Assembly: GCF_041435215.1 (NCBI RefSeq)
Contig: NZ_CP108394.1
Location: 10,602,001-10,666,000 of the forward strand
From: Streptomyces sp. NBC_01314
GTDB lineage: Bacteria > Actinomycetota > Actinomycetes > Streptomycetales > Streptomycetaceae
Direction: 5' to 3'
DNA: 64,000 nucleotides
Below the pieces are notes generated by a model, which ran no database searches, was not told the origin of the DNA, and saw only the letters and a program-made list of their open reading frames with translations. Made by a program: the position numbers and the translations under genes. Every line of letters starts with the position of its first letter. Position 1 is the stretch's first letter. Below, piece after piece: positions 25,108 to 32,742 of this stretch.

Positions 25108-25290
25108 GAGGTAATGTGAATCGTCTACGTGGGGCCGGCGGTACTGGCGAGACACCGCGGGTGCGTCGCGCACGTCGACGTCCGGATTCGCTGCGTACGA
25201 GGCCACCCGGTGCAAGCGAAGGACATCGAGAGCGTCCCCGGCCCAGCCTCTCGTACGAGTGCGCCCGAGTGAGCTGCGGAAAGTCCTGCG

Positions 25291-25896
25291 TCAGCTTTCC
25301 GTGATCCGGCCGCTCTGTCGTGTACGCGCCTGATGGAGGCGGACCTTGGTGCGGTTTCCGCAGCGGGACATGGAGCACCAGCGGCGGTTGCGGGCCGGAG
25401 AGCGGTCCAGGAAACGCAGCGCGCAGTGGTCCGCTCCGCAGACGCGTACGCGCCGGATCTCGGCGGACAGAAGCAGGTCGACGGCGTCCTGGGCGATGAG
25501 CGCCAGCGCGAGTGCGGGGTCGGCGGTGAGGGTCGTGGCGTCGGCGGGTTCCAGTCGGTCGTCGGTGATGACGAGTTGCAGGGTGGGTCTGGGGGCCGCC
25601 GCTGCCGAGCGGTTGAGCAGCGTCACGTCGCCGGATGTGGGCAGTCGGCCGTCGGCGACCGCCAGTACGGCCCGGTCGACGGTCTCACGCAGGTGCCGGG
25701 CGGACCCAAGAACGGCTGCCGTTGTGGGACCTGTGGACCCCGGTGTGAGCAGAAGGGCCTCCCGGAGCCAGCCCATCAGGTCGTCCGGTCCCCGGAGTGT
25801 CTCCTCCGGAGTGGTTCTCCACCGGCTTCGGAGAGTGTTGGCGAAGTCCAGGCAGACCCGTCCGCCATCCCAGATCCACAAGTCGTCCGTTGCCAT
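25291..25896 (-). CDS. ABATE/CGNR zinc-finger transcription regulator
   Basis: A 201-residue protein. The N-terminal about 120 residues form the ABATE domain (WIWDGGRVCLDFANTLRSRW, LMGWLREALLL). The C-terminal zinc-binding CGNR motif reads RVRVCGADHCALRFLDRSPA then RRWCSMSRCGNRTKV, with two Cys pairs. ABATE domains are thought to bind small ligands and CGNR fingers to bind DNA, so this is a single-ligand repressor or activator. It is divergent from the dehalogenase-like hydrolase at 25961, with 64 bp between and an inverted repeat in the gap. Control of that gene is the obvious inference. Confidence 0.88.
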   Translation of the reverse strand: MATDDLWIWDGGRVCLDFANTLRSRWRTTPEETLRGPDDLMGWLREALLLTPGSTGPTTAAVLGSARHLRETVDRAVLAVADGRLPTSGDVTLLNRSAAAAPRPTLQLVITDDRLEPADATTLTADPALALALIAQDAVDLLLSAEIRRVRVCGADHCALRFLDRSPARNRRWCSMSRCGNRTKVRLHQARTRQSGRITES

Positions 25897-25917
25897 GTCT
25901 CCATTCTGCCCGCTAGC

Positions 25918-25938
25918 CTAACCGTCTTAGGCGGTTAG
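25918..25938. promoter_or_regulatory. CTAACCG-N7-CGGTTAG inverted repeat, candidate CGNR operator
   Basis: Perfect 7-nt arms (25918-25924 and 25932-25938) around TCTTAGG, in the 64-bp divergent gap. The right arm ends 22 bp before the hydrolase ATG, so binding would block both genes. TTAG also repeats in the centre. Confidence 0.65.
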
Positions 25939-25960
25939 CTCATGTCAGGAAGGCGCACCC

Positions 25961-26833
25961 ATGGGACAGCCGACAGTGACAACCGGAGTGACACAGGTGG
26001 ACGGGGTCCGTCTGCACTATGTCCGGGCGGGATCCGGCCCTCTGCTCGTTCTGCTCCATGGCTGGCCGCAGACCTCCGACTGCTGGCGGCCGGTACTGGC
26101 GGATCTCGCCGCCGACCACACCGTTGTGGCGCCGGACCTGCGCGGATACGGCCTCAGCGACAAGCCCACCACTGGTTACGACAAGCGCCGGATGGCCGCC
26201 GACATGGCAGGCCTCGTCGAGGCGCTCGGCTTCGAGCGGGCCATGGTCGTGGGGCACGACCGCGGCGCTCGTGTGGGGCACCGCTGGGCGCTGGACCGTC
26301 CGGACCAGGTGGAGCGGCTGGCCGTGCTCGACATCGTTCCCACCCGGGAGATGTTCCGCCGCCTGGACGCCTCGCTCGCCTCCGGTTACTGGCACTGGCT
26401 GTTCCATATGCAGCCCGATCTGCCCGAGCGCCTGGTGGGGCACGACATCCGCGGGTATCTCGAGTACTTCTTCGAGCGGTGGACCTACAACCGCCACGGA
26501 CTCACGGCCGACGCGGTCGACGGTTATGTCCGTGCGTTCTCCCGCCCGGGCGCCCTGCGCGCGAGCCTCGACGACTACCGCGCCATGGAGGAGGACACCG
26601 CGCTCGACGACATCGACGCCGCCGAAGGCCACCGCCTCACCATGCCGCTGCTGGCGCTGTGGGGTTCCGCGGGGCTGCCTGCCCGCCTGCCGACACTGGA
26701 GATCTGGCGGGGCTACGCGGACGACGTCACCGGTGCCGAGATCCCGGAGTGCGGCCACTTCATCCCGGAGGAGCAACCGGAGGCGCTGTTGGCGCATCTG
26801 CGGCCTTTCCTGGCCGACAAGAAGAGCCGGTGA
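25961..26833 (+). CDS. fluoroacetate/haloacetate dehalogenase-like alpha/beta-hydrolase
   Basis: A 290-residue protein. The nucleophile elbow is GHDRGARVGHRWALD, with Asp (Asp100) rather than Ser. Relative to it, Arg101, Arg104, Asp124, His145-Trp146 and Trp174 fall at nearly the same spacing as the catalytic and fluoride-binding residues of the Rhodopseudomonas fluoroacetate dehalogenase (D110, R111, R114, D134, H155, W156, W185). The base His266 is in ECGHFIPEE and a Tyr is in DDYRAM. That set is characteristic of haloacetate dehalogenases, which hydrolyse C-F or C-Cl bonds. A plain epoxide hydrolase usually has HDWG and two lid tyrosines. It is divergent from a CGNR regulator and is followed by a terminator. 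Substrate unproven. Confidence 0.7.
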   Translation: MGQPTVTTGVTQVDGVRLHYVRAGSGPLLVLLHGWPQTSDCWRPVLADLAADHTVVAPDLRGYGLSDKPTTGYDKRRMAADMAGLVEALGFERAMVVGHDRGARVGHRWALDRPDQVERLAVLDIVPTREMFRRLDASLASGYWHWLFHMQPDLPERLVGHDIRGYLEYFFERWTYNRHGLTADAVDGYVRAFSRPGALRASLDDYRAMEEDTALDDIDAAEGHRLTMPLLALWGSAGLPARLPTLEIWRGYADDVTGAEIPECGHFIPEEQPEALLAHLRPFLADKKSR

Positions 26834-26971
26834 ACCCCCACGGTGATGGAGCGGCGCCCCTCAGCCGGTCGAGCGCCGGCCCGAGGGGCGCGATGTCCGA
26901 GGGGCCCTCGAACGCAGTGTGATGCCCGCATGGCGAGCGAGCCTGGACGGGCAGGACGGCAGGACGGGGCT

Positions 26972-27014
26972 GAGGGGCGGCGCGGCCTCGCCGTAACCGG
27001 CTGGGCCGCCCCTC
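26972..27014. terminator. bidirectional hairpin between convergent genes
   Basis: Ten-nt perfect arms GAGGGGCGGC/GCCGCCCCTC with a 23-nt loop, between the dehalogenase-like gene (+) and the MFS gene (-). Confidence 0.55.
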
Positions 27015-27024
27015 GGGCCGGGCT

Positions 27025-28476
27025 TCAGATCGCGACCGGGGCGCCCGCCGGACCATATCCTGCGGCAAGGTCGGCAGTCGGGCCGCCTGCTTTGCGCTGC
27101 CGGGGTATCAGCAACGCCAGGGCCGCGGCCAGGGCGACCGCACCGGCGCCGACCCAGAGCGCCGGGACCAGGCCGTCCACGAACAGTGAGGCGGACCCGT
27201 AGCCGCCCTGGGCGGAGAAGACCGCCGCCAGCGACGCGACGCCGATGGCGCCGCCGACCTCACGGATCGCGTTGTTGGCGCCGGAGGCGATGCCCTGCTC
27301 CTCCGGGCGGACCGTGCTCATGACGAGGTTCGCGCTGGGGGCGAAGAACATGCCCATGCCGATGCCGCAGACGATCAGGGCCGGCAGCAGAGCGGTGTAC
27401 GACACCTGCGGCTCGACGGCCAGTGCCCAGAGCCCGAGGCCCACCGCGTTCAGGGCCATGCCCACCATGACGACAGGGGCGCCGCCGATGCGGTCGGACA
27501 GTGCTCCGGCCAGTGGTCCGGCGATCATGGGCATGGCGGTCCAGGGCAGCATGCGCACGCCGGCCTCCATCGGCGAGTAGCCGCCGACGGTCTGCAGGTA
27601 CTGGCTGAGAAGGAAGATCGCCCCGAACATGCCCACGAACATCAGCAGGCTGGCCGCGTTGATGGCGCTGAAGGAGCGGTGGCGGAAGAGGCGCATCGGC
27701 AGCATCGGGTGCTTGGCGCGCAGTTCGTAGCGGACGAAGCCGACGAGCAGGGCGGCCCCCGCGATGAAGCCGCCCAGCACCGGGGTGCTGGTCCAGCCGT
27801 CGACGTTGCCGCGTATGAGGGCGTAGATGATGCCGAACAGACCGCCGCTGGCCAGGACCGTGCCGACAAGGTCGAGACTCGGGTTCGGGCCGCGGCTCTC
27901 GTCCAGCCGCAGCAGGGCCAGCGGCATCAGCGCCAGGCCGAGCGGGACGTTCACCCAGAAGATCCACTGCCAGGCGATGTGCTCGGTGAGTGCGCCGCCG
28001 ATCAGCGGTCCGGTGGCGACGGCGATGCCGCTGGCCGCGCCCCAGATACCCAAGGCGACACCGCGCCGCTCGGCCGGGACGGCCGCCGACAACAGGGTGA
28101 GTGTCAGGGGCGTCACGATCGCGGCTCCGACGCCCTGCGCGGCGCGGGCGGCGATCAGTTCACTCATTCCTGGGGCGAGGGCGGCCGCTGCGGAGGCGGC
28201 GGTGAAGATCGCGAGCCCGATGACGAACAGTCTTCGGCGGCCGAAGCGGTCGCCGAGGGAGGCGCCGAACATGAGCAGGACCGCGAAGGTGAGGGTGTAG
28301 GCGCTCACCGTCCATTCGAGGTCTTCGAGGCCGCCGCCGAGGTCCTCGCGGATGGAGGGGAGGGCGGTGGTGACGATCAGGTTGTCGAGCGCGGCGATGA
28401 ATCCGGCCGCGCTGGTGATGGCCACGGCCCAGATGGCGCTGCCGCGCCGAGCCGGTTGCTTGCGTTGCTGATCCAT
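27025..28476 (-). CDS. DHA2-family (14-TM) MFS drug exporter
   Basis: 483 residues from ATG 28476 (AAGGGA 8 nt upstream); the frame opens earlier but begins protein-like at MDQQRKQ. Motif D1 is ALDNLIVTTALPSIREDLG, motif A is GASLGDRFGRRRLFVIGLA, and motif C is ASGIAVATGPLIGGALTEHI. Fourteen hydrophobic segments can be counted. This EmrB/QacA branch exports drugs and dyes by proton antiport. The SDR (28593) lies 117 bp upstream on the same strand and may be cotranscribed, giving a modify-and-export module under the site at 29396. Confidence 0.9.
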   Translation of the reverse strand: MDQQRKQPARRGSAIWAVAITSAAGFIAALDNLIVTTALPSIREDLGGGLEDLEWTVSAYTLTFAVLLMFGASLGDRFGRRRLFVIGLAIFTAASAAAALAPGMSELIAARAAQGVGAAIVTPLTLTLLSAAVPAERRGVALGIWGAASGIAVATGPLIGGALTEHIAWQWIFWVNVPLGLALMPLALLRLDESRGPNPSLDLVGTVLASGGLFGIIYALIRGNVDGWTSTPVLGGFIAGAALLVGFVRYELRAKHPMLPMRLFRHRSFSAINAASLLMFVGMFGAIFLLSQYLQTVGGYSPMEAGVRMLPWTAMPMIAGPLAGALSDRIGGAPVVMVGMALNAVGLGLWALAVEPQVSYTALLPALIVCGIGMGMFFAPSANLVMSTVRPEEQGIASGANNAIREVGGAIGVASLAAVFSAQGGYGSASLFVDGLVPALWVGAGAVALAAALALLIPRQRKAGGPTADLAAGYGPAGAPVAI

Positions 28477-28534
28477 GAGGTTCCCTTGGCAGACGTACCT
28501 GGCGTGAGCAATGGATGTGGATGCCGGGGCGCGG

Positions 28535-28607
28535 CGTGCGATACCGAGCACCGGCATCCACCGGCTCGGTGCGGATTCCTGGCTGCCGGACCTCAGGGGA
28601 GCTGCGG
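28535..28607. repeat. about 73-bp repeat, copy 2 (other copy 16143-16213)
   Basis: Covers the last codons of the SDR and its 3' flank. Shares CCGAGCA.CGGCATC, CGGTGCGGATTCCTGGC and GGGAGCTGCGG with copy 1. Confidence 0.65.
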
Positions 28608-29291
28608 GTAGAGCACGGAAACGCCTCCGGCCAGTGCGGCCTGTGCCTGGCGGGCGGCGTTGTCCGCGAGGATCTCGTAGGCGCCGGCGGCGATGCCGTC
28701 GACGGCGATTCGGGCGATGTCGGCGGGGTCGGACTTGGCCGCGTCGACGGTCCGGACCATGTCGGTGTCCATGTAGCCGACGTGCAGGCCGGCTACGCGG
28801 ATGCCCTGGGCGGCGAGTTGCTGGCGCAGGGCGTTGGTGAGCGACCACTGAGCGGACTTGGCGGCGCAGTACGCGCCGAATTCCGGGAAGCTGACCCAGG
28901 ACAGGCCGGACAGGATGTTCAGGATCGCTCCCCCGCCGTTGGCGGCGATCTGGGGTGCGAAGGCGCGGGCCACCGAGAGGGTGCCGAAGTAGTGCGTGTC
29001 CATCTCCAGGCGGATGTCGTCCAGGTCCGCGGTGAGCAGGTCGGCGCCGGTGGAGGACCCCGCGTTGTTGACCAGGACGGTCACGTCGCCGGTGACTGCG
29101 GCGGCGGCCGCGACGGAGGCGGGGTCGGTGATGTCGAGCGCGATCGGCTTGGCGCCGGGCAGGTCGACATGGTCGGGGTTACGGGCGCCGGCGTAGACGG
29201 TGGCGCCACGGCTGAGCAGTTCGGCCGCGAGGGCCCGGCCGAAGCCCCGGTTGGCTCCGGTGACAAGGGCGGTGCTGGTGGAGAGGTCCAT
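28593..29291 (-). CDS. short-chain dehydrogenase/reductase (SDR)
   Basis: A 232-residue classical SDR. The cofactor motif is VTGANRGFGRALAAEL, the structural motif is VLVNNAGSS, and the catalytic Ser/Tyr/Lys set is NILSGLSWVSFPEFGAYCAAK. There is no Arg after GARNP that would fix NADP preference with certainty. The length is standard for the family. The gene precedes the MFS exporter on the same strand. A GTATGGTCGTAAT site lies 105 bp upstream of the start. The substrate is unknown; carbonyl reduction of a xenobiotic before export would fit the context. Confidence 0.87.
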   Translation of the reverse strand: MDLSTSTALVTGANRGFGRALAAELLSRGATVYAGARNPDHVDLPGAKPIALDITDPASVAAAAAVTGDVTVLVNNAGSSTGADLLTADLDDIRLEMDTHYFGTLSVARAFAPQIAANGGGAILNILSGLSWVSFPEFGAYCAAKSAQWSLTNALRQQLAAQGIRVAGLHVGYMDTDMVRTVDAAKSDPADIARIAVDGIAAGAYEILADNAARQAQAALAGGVSVLYPQLP

Positions 29292-29395
29292 GGAGAGTTC
29301 CTGGTGAAGTGGGTGTTCCCGGGCAGCCGCAGAGCGGGCCGTCGGACCGGAAGGGGGATCTGGGTCATCGGCTGAGAGGGCCCGGATCCATTAAA

Positions 29396-29408
29396 GTATG
29401 GTCGTAAT
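29396..29408 (+). promoter_or_regulatory. GTATGGTCGTAAT (site B), SDR/MFS promoter
   Basis: Identical 13-mer to the amidase-promoter site at 22155, lying 105-117 bp upstream of the SDR start within AT-rich DNA (TTAAAGTATGGTCGTAATGT). Confidence 0.55.
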
Positions 29409-29462
29409 GTTAACGGGGCCGAGTCGGTGGTCGCAAGGGCTCTGTGCGGAGCGGGGGAAACG

Positions 29463-29496
29463 GAGGGGGCCTGCCGTGTGCACGGCAGGCCCCCTC
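29463..29496. terminator. 16-bp hairpin terminator for the NADP oxidoreductase
   Basis: Perfect 16-nt arms (29463-29478, 29481-29496) with a TG centre, 24 nt beyond the stop of the minus-strand gene at 29520. Confidence 0.75.
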
Positions 29497-29519
29497 GCGC
29501 GGTCGGCTGAAAGGCGGAC

Positions 29520-30536
29520 TCAGAGCTTGACGATCATCTTCCCGACGCTCTCGCCCCGCATCATCGCGAGGAAGGCGTCCAGGGTGTTGTCGAGGCCGTC
29601 CCGCACGGTTTCGCGGTAGCGGAGCTTGCCCTCGGCGAGCCAGCCGCCGACCTCGCGGACGAAGTCGGGCTGGAGGTCCAGCTCTTCGCTGAACATGAAT
29701 GCCAGGATGTCGGACCGCGTCACCAGCAGGTTCCACAGGTTGCGCGGCCCGACGACCTTCTCGTCGTTGTACTGGGAGACCATCCCGCACAGGACGATCC
29801 GCGCGTGCAGCTTGAGAGCGCCGATCGCCGCCTCCAGGTGCTCGCCCCCGACGTTGTCGAAGAAGACGTCGATGCCGTCCGGGGCCGCGTGGGCCAGCTG
29901 CTCGGCGACCGGCCCGTTCTTGTAGTTGAAGGCCGCGTCGTAGCCGTACTCCTCGATCAGCAGCTTGACCTTGTCGTCCGAGCCCGCGCTGCCTATGACG
30001 CGGCCGGCACCCTTCAGCTTGGCGATCTGACCGACCTGGCTGCCGACCGCGCCCGCCGCGCCGGAGACGAAGACCGTGTCGCCCTCCTTGATCTTCGCGA
30101 ACCGCTCGAGCCCGATGTACGCGGTGAGGCCGGTGACGCCGAGGGCGCCCAGGTAGGCGGTGAGCGGGGCCAGATTCGGGTCCACCTTCTGGGCGGTCGC
30201 CGCGTCGAGGACCGCGTGGTCGCGCCAGCCGAGTACGTGGATCACGTGGTCGCCGGGCGCGAAGCCCTCGGCGTTGGAGGCGAGGACGCGGCCGACCGCG
30301 GGGCCGTCGAGCGGTGCGTCCACCTCGTAGGGCTCGATGTAGGACTTCTTGTCACTCATCCGGCCGCGCATGTAGGGGTCTACCGAGAGGTACTCGTTGG
30401 CGACCAGGAGCTGCCCGGGGCCGAGTGTGGGGAGTTCCACCTCGCGCAGCGAGAGGTTCGACGCCGTCGGCCGGCCCTCGGGGCGGGAGTCCAGGTGCCA
30501 TGCGTGGGCGGTGGTGGGCAGGTTCTGCTCGGACAT
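29520..30536 (-). CDS. zinc-free MDR NADP-dependent oxidoreductase (leukotriene B4 12-hydroxydehydrogenase/curcumin-reductase type)
   Basis: A 338-residue protein. Family signatures are VNEYLSVDPYMRGRMSD, LGALGVTGLTAYIGLERFAK, the Rossmann loop FVSGAAGAVGSQVGQIAKLK, and DVFFDNVGGEHLEAAI. It has no zinc ligands. Members reduce alpha,beta-unsaturated carbonyls (2-alkenals, curcumin, prostaglandins) with NADPH, a detoxification role. It lies downstream of the TetR at 30663 on the same strand. Two copies of the TetR-type palindrome (30583-30617) sit between them, so it has its own repressible promoter. Terminator at 29463-29496. Confidence 0.9.
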   Translation of the reverse strand: MSEQNLPTTAHAWHLDSRPEGRPTASNLSLREVELPTLGPGQLLVANEYLSVDPYMRGRMSDKKSYIEPYEVDAPLDGPAVGRVLASNAEGFAPGDHVIHVLGWRDHAVLDAATAQKVDPNLAPLTAYLGALGVTGLTAYIGLERFAKIKEGDTVFVSGAAGAVGSQVGQIAKLKGAGRVIGSAGSDDKVKLLIEEYGYDAAFNYKNGPVAEQLAHAAPDGIDVFFDNVGGEHLEAAIGALKLHARIVLCGMVSQYNDEKVVGPRNLWNLLVTRSDILAFMFSEELDLQPDFVREVGGWLAEGKLRYRETVRDGLDNTLDAFLAMMRGESVGKMIVKL

Positions 30537-30582
30537 GTGGATCGAGTCCCTTCGGAGAGGTGCTGCTCTGAGAGTGGTGAAC

Positions 30583-30617
30583 AGAAAGGTCTGTCTACTG
30601 AACGGAGAGGTCTGTCT
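30583..30617. promoter_or_regulatory. two AG(A)NAG-GT-CTGTCT sites before the NADP oxidoreductase
   Basis: AGAAAG-GT-CTGTCT (30583-30596) and GGAGAG-GT-CTGTCT (30604-30617), 21 bp apart. They share the GGTCTGTCT half with the palindromes at 31254-31295, marking a second operator cluster for the TetR encoded between them. Confidence 0.65.
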
Positions 30618-30662
30618 GGTATGGGTCTTGGGAAGGAGCCGCGAGCGGCGCGTTTCAGGGGG

Positions 30663-31238
30663 CTATCGGGGGCAGGTCGCGTCGAGCAGGGCGCGTGCGG
30701 CCTGCTTGGCGGCCTCGGCGGCGGCGTCGGCATTTTCGACGCGGGTCGCCGCCAGTGTGCCGTCGATGAGGACCGTGAGCTGGAATGCGAGCGTGTCAGG
30801 GTCCGCCGCGCCGGCTGCGGTGGCCAGGTCGCGCACCCATTCGCGGACGGTGCGCTTGTGCTCGGCGGTGATGGCGTGAGCGGTGCTGCCGGGTTCGTAC
30901 TCCGCCACCGCGTTGATGAACGCACAGCCCAGCGTGCCCTCTCGCGCCGCGTACTCCAGTGCGACGAAGAGGCCGAAGAGCTGCTCGCGTGGGTCGTCCC
31001 CGGCCGCGAGTGCCGCTGAGCGCAGCTGGCGCCGCCAGCTGTCGTCCATCCGCCGCAGGTAGGCGGCGACCACGTCGTCCTTGCTGGGGAACTGCTTGTA
31101 CAGCGTGGCCTTGGCGACTCCCGACTCGGCGATCAGCCGGTCCACCCCCACGGCGTGGATGCCGTGTGCGTAGAACAGCGCGCAGGCGGTGTCGAGAATG
31201 CGGTCCCGGGCCGGGAGTCGCTTGGGCGTGGTGGTCAT
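30663..31238 (-). CDS. TetR-family repressor with operators on both flanks
   Basis: A 191-residue protein. The helix-turn-helix reads RDRILDTACALFYAHGIHAV, GVDRLIAESGVAKATLYKQF and PSKDDVVAAYLRRMD. A Cys in LGCAFINAVAEY lies in the ligand domain, a pattern common in repressors of electrophile-responsive oxidoreductases. The related TetR at 50929 has GCPFLNVSVEV at the same place. The gene lies between an NADPH enone-reductase-type gene and a divergent luciferase-like gene, and nearly identical palindromes occur in both intergenic gaps. It most likely represses both transcripts and itself. Confidence 0.9.
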   Translation of the reverse strand: MTTTPKRLPARDRILDTACALFYAHGIHAVGVDRLIAESGVAKATLYKQFPSKDDVVAAYLRRMDDSWRRQLRSAALAAGDDPREQLFGLFVALEYAAREGTLGCAFINAVAEYEPGSTAHAITAEHKRTVREWVRDLATAAGAADPDTLAFQLTVLIDGTLAATRVENADAAAEAAKQAARALLDATCPR

Positions 31239-31253
31239 GAGGTGTAAGTTAAC

Positions 31254-31295
31254 AGACAGGTCTGTCTACTGCAAGAAGTGAACAGACCTGTCTGT
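31254..31295. promoter_or_regulatory. AGACAG-GT-CTGTCT and ACAGAC-CT-GTCTGT palindromes
   Basis: A perfect 14-bp palindrome at 31254-31267 and a second at 31282-31295, 28 bp apart, in the 91-bp divergent gap between the TetR (start 31238) and the luciferase-like gene (start 31330). This is the classic placement for TetR autoregulation. Confidence 0.75.
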
Positions 31296-31329
31296 CTAAT
31301 CCAGTACTTGACTGCGAGGAGATGTTTCG

Positions 31330-32220
31330 ATGGGCGGCATCGATGGCCTGGATCTCGGGAGGTTCGGGGTCTATACCTTCGACTTCGAGGTCCAGTCGGC
31401 GGCTCGGATACGCGAGTCGGTCCGGGAGCTCGAGGAGCAGGGCTGGCGGGCGTTGTGGATTCCCGAGCTCCTCGGGCGCGACGCGTTCACGCACGCCGGC
31501 TATCTGCTCTCCTGTACCGAGCAGATGCGTGTCATCAACGGCATCGCACAGATCTGGTCACGCGGTGCCCGGTGGGCGTACGGCGCCGGCCTCCTGCTGG
31601 CCGACGCCTACCCCGACCGGCATGTGCTCGGTCTGGGATTCGGCGGCGGGCAGGGGCCGGGGACCAAGCCCCTGGCCGCCATGACCGCATACCTCGACGA
31701 GATGGACGCGCTCCAGACGCCCAACCCCCTGCCGAAGACTCCGATGCGCCGCATCATGGCCGCGTACGGGCCCAAAATGCTTGAGCTGGCCGGCGAACGC
31801 ACGGCCGGCGCGCAGACCTATCACGTCAACGTGGCGCATACCGCGCTGGCGCGCGAGATCCTCGGGCCGGACACGTTCCTGGGCGTCGAGCACGCTGTGC
31901 TGTTCGAGTCCGACCCCGGCAGGGCCCGCGCGATCGCGCGTGAACACCTGCATCCGTACCTGAACTCCCCTTACAACGTCGCGAAGTTCCGCCGACTGGG
32001 CTACTCGGAGGAGGAGATCGCCGGTGCCGGCGACCGCATCGTCGACGACCTCGTGTTCTGGGGCGACCTGGACACCATTGTCGAGAAGCTCCATGCCCAT
32101 GTCGCGGCCGGAGCCGATCATGTCGCGGTGCAGGTGATCGGGATCGAGCCGGGCGAATCCGCGATGCCGTACTGGCGCATGCTCGGTGAGGCACTCCTGC
32201 CTCGGGGCGGCAACGCCTGA
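31330..32220 (+). CDS. LLM-class (luciferase-like, F420/FMN-dependent) oxidoreductase
   Basis: A 296-residue TIM-barrel protein of the bacterial-luciferase superfamily, with GAGGAG about 8 nt before the ATG. Segments EEQGWRALWIPELLGRDAF, INGIAQIWSRGARWAYGAG, HVLGLGFGGGQGPGTKPLAA and VFWGDLDTIVEKLHAHVAAG follow the order of F420-dependent mycobacterial-type LLM enzymes. The family oxidises or reduces small molecules using F420H2 or FMNH2. It is divergent from the TetR at 30663 and preceded by two palindromes. Terminator at 32234-32267. Substrate unknown; the partner enone reductase suggests an unsaturated or carbonyl compound. Confidence 0.85.
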   Translation: MGGIDGLDLGRFGVYTFDFEVQSAARIRESVRELEEQGWRALWIPELLGRDAFTHAGYLLSCTEQMRVINGIAQIWSRGARWAYGAGLLLADAYPDRHVLGLGFGGGQGPGTKPLAAMTAYLDEMDALQTPNPLPKTPMRRIMAAYGPKMLELAGERTAGAQTYHVNVAHTALAREILGPDTFLGVEHAVLFESDPGRARAIAREHLHPYLNSPYNVAKFRRLGYSEEEIAGAGDRIVDDLVFWGDLDTIVEKLHAHVAAGADHVAVQVIGIEPGESAMPYWRMLGEALLPRGGNA

Positions 32221-32233
32221 TCTGTGGTTTGTG

Positions 32234-32267
32234 CAGGCGCCGCGAGCGGGACGAGTCGCGGCGCCTG
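32234..32267. terminator. 12-bp hairpin terminator
   Basis: Perfect arms CAGGCGCCGCGA (32234-32245) and its complement (32256-32267) with a 10-nt loop, 14 nt after the stop of the luciferase-like gene. Confidence 0.7.
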
Positions 32268-32388
32268 GCACGGGGCGGGGCGGGAACGGGCGAGGCAATT
32301 CTGGGTGGGCGCCCCGCTCGGGTGGACACGTCAGGGCCGCCCGCCGCAGGGGTGAGGACCGTCACCCGGTGGGCCCCGACCGTGGGGG

Positions 32389-32742
32389 TCACTCGGCCGG
32401 GGTGCGGAGGTCCTTGCGGAGGATCTTGCCCGACGCCGACTTGGGTATGGCGTCGATGAACTCGACCCGCCGGACCTTCTTGTACGGGGCGACCTGGCGC
32501 GCGACGAGCTCGATGACCTCGTCCGCGGTGAGGTCGGTGCCGGGTCGGCCGACGACGAAGGCCTTGGGGATCTCCTCACCCTCGTCGTCGGTGACCCCGA
32601 TGACCGCTGTGTCGGTGATGGCCGGGTGGGTCAGCAGCAGGGCCTCGCGTTCGGCGGGCGGGACCTGGTAGCCCTTGTGCTTGATCAGTTCCTTGAGCCG
32701 GTCGACGATGAACACCCGGCCGGCGTGGTCCTGGTGCAGCGA
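32389..32742 (-). pseudogene. C-terminal fragment of an acyl-CoA synthetase
   Basis: The frame begins directly after the stop codon of the preceding hydrolase and reads [40 protein letters not shown], ... [42 protein letters not shown]. This is the last about 115 residues of an ANL acyl-CoA/4-coumarate ligase, with the acyl-AMP-binding hinge VDRLKELI and catalytic Lys in SGKILR. The AMP-forming N-terminal 400 residues are gone. The abrupt junction at 32742/32743 marks a deletion that fused it to the hydrolase operon. Confidence 0.8.
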
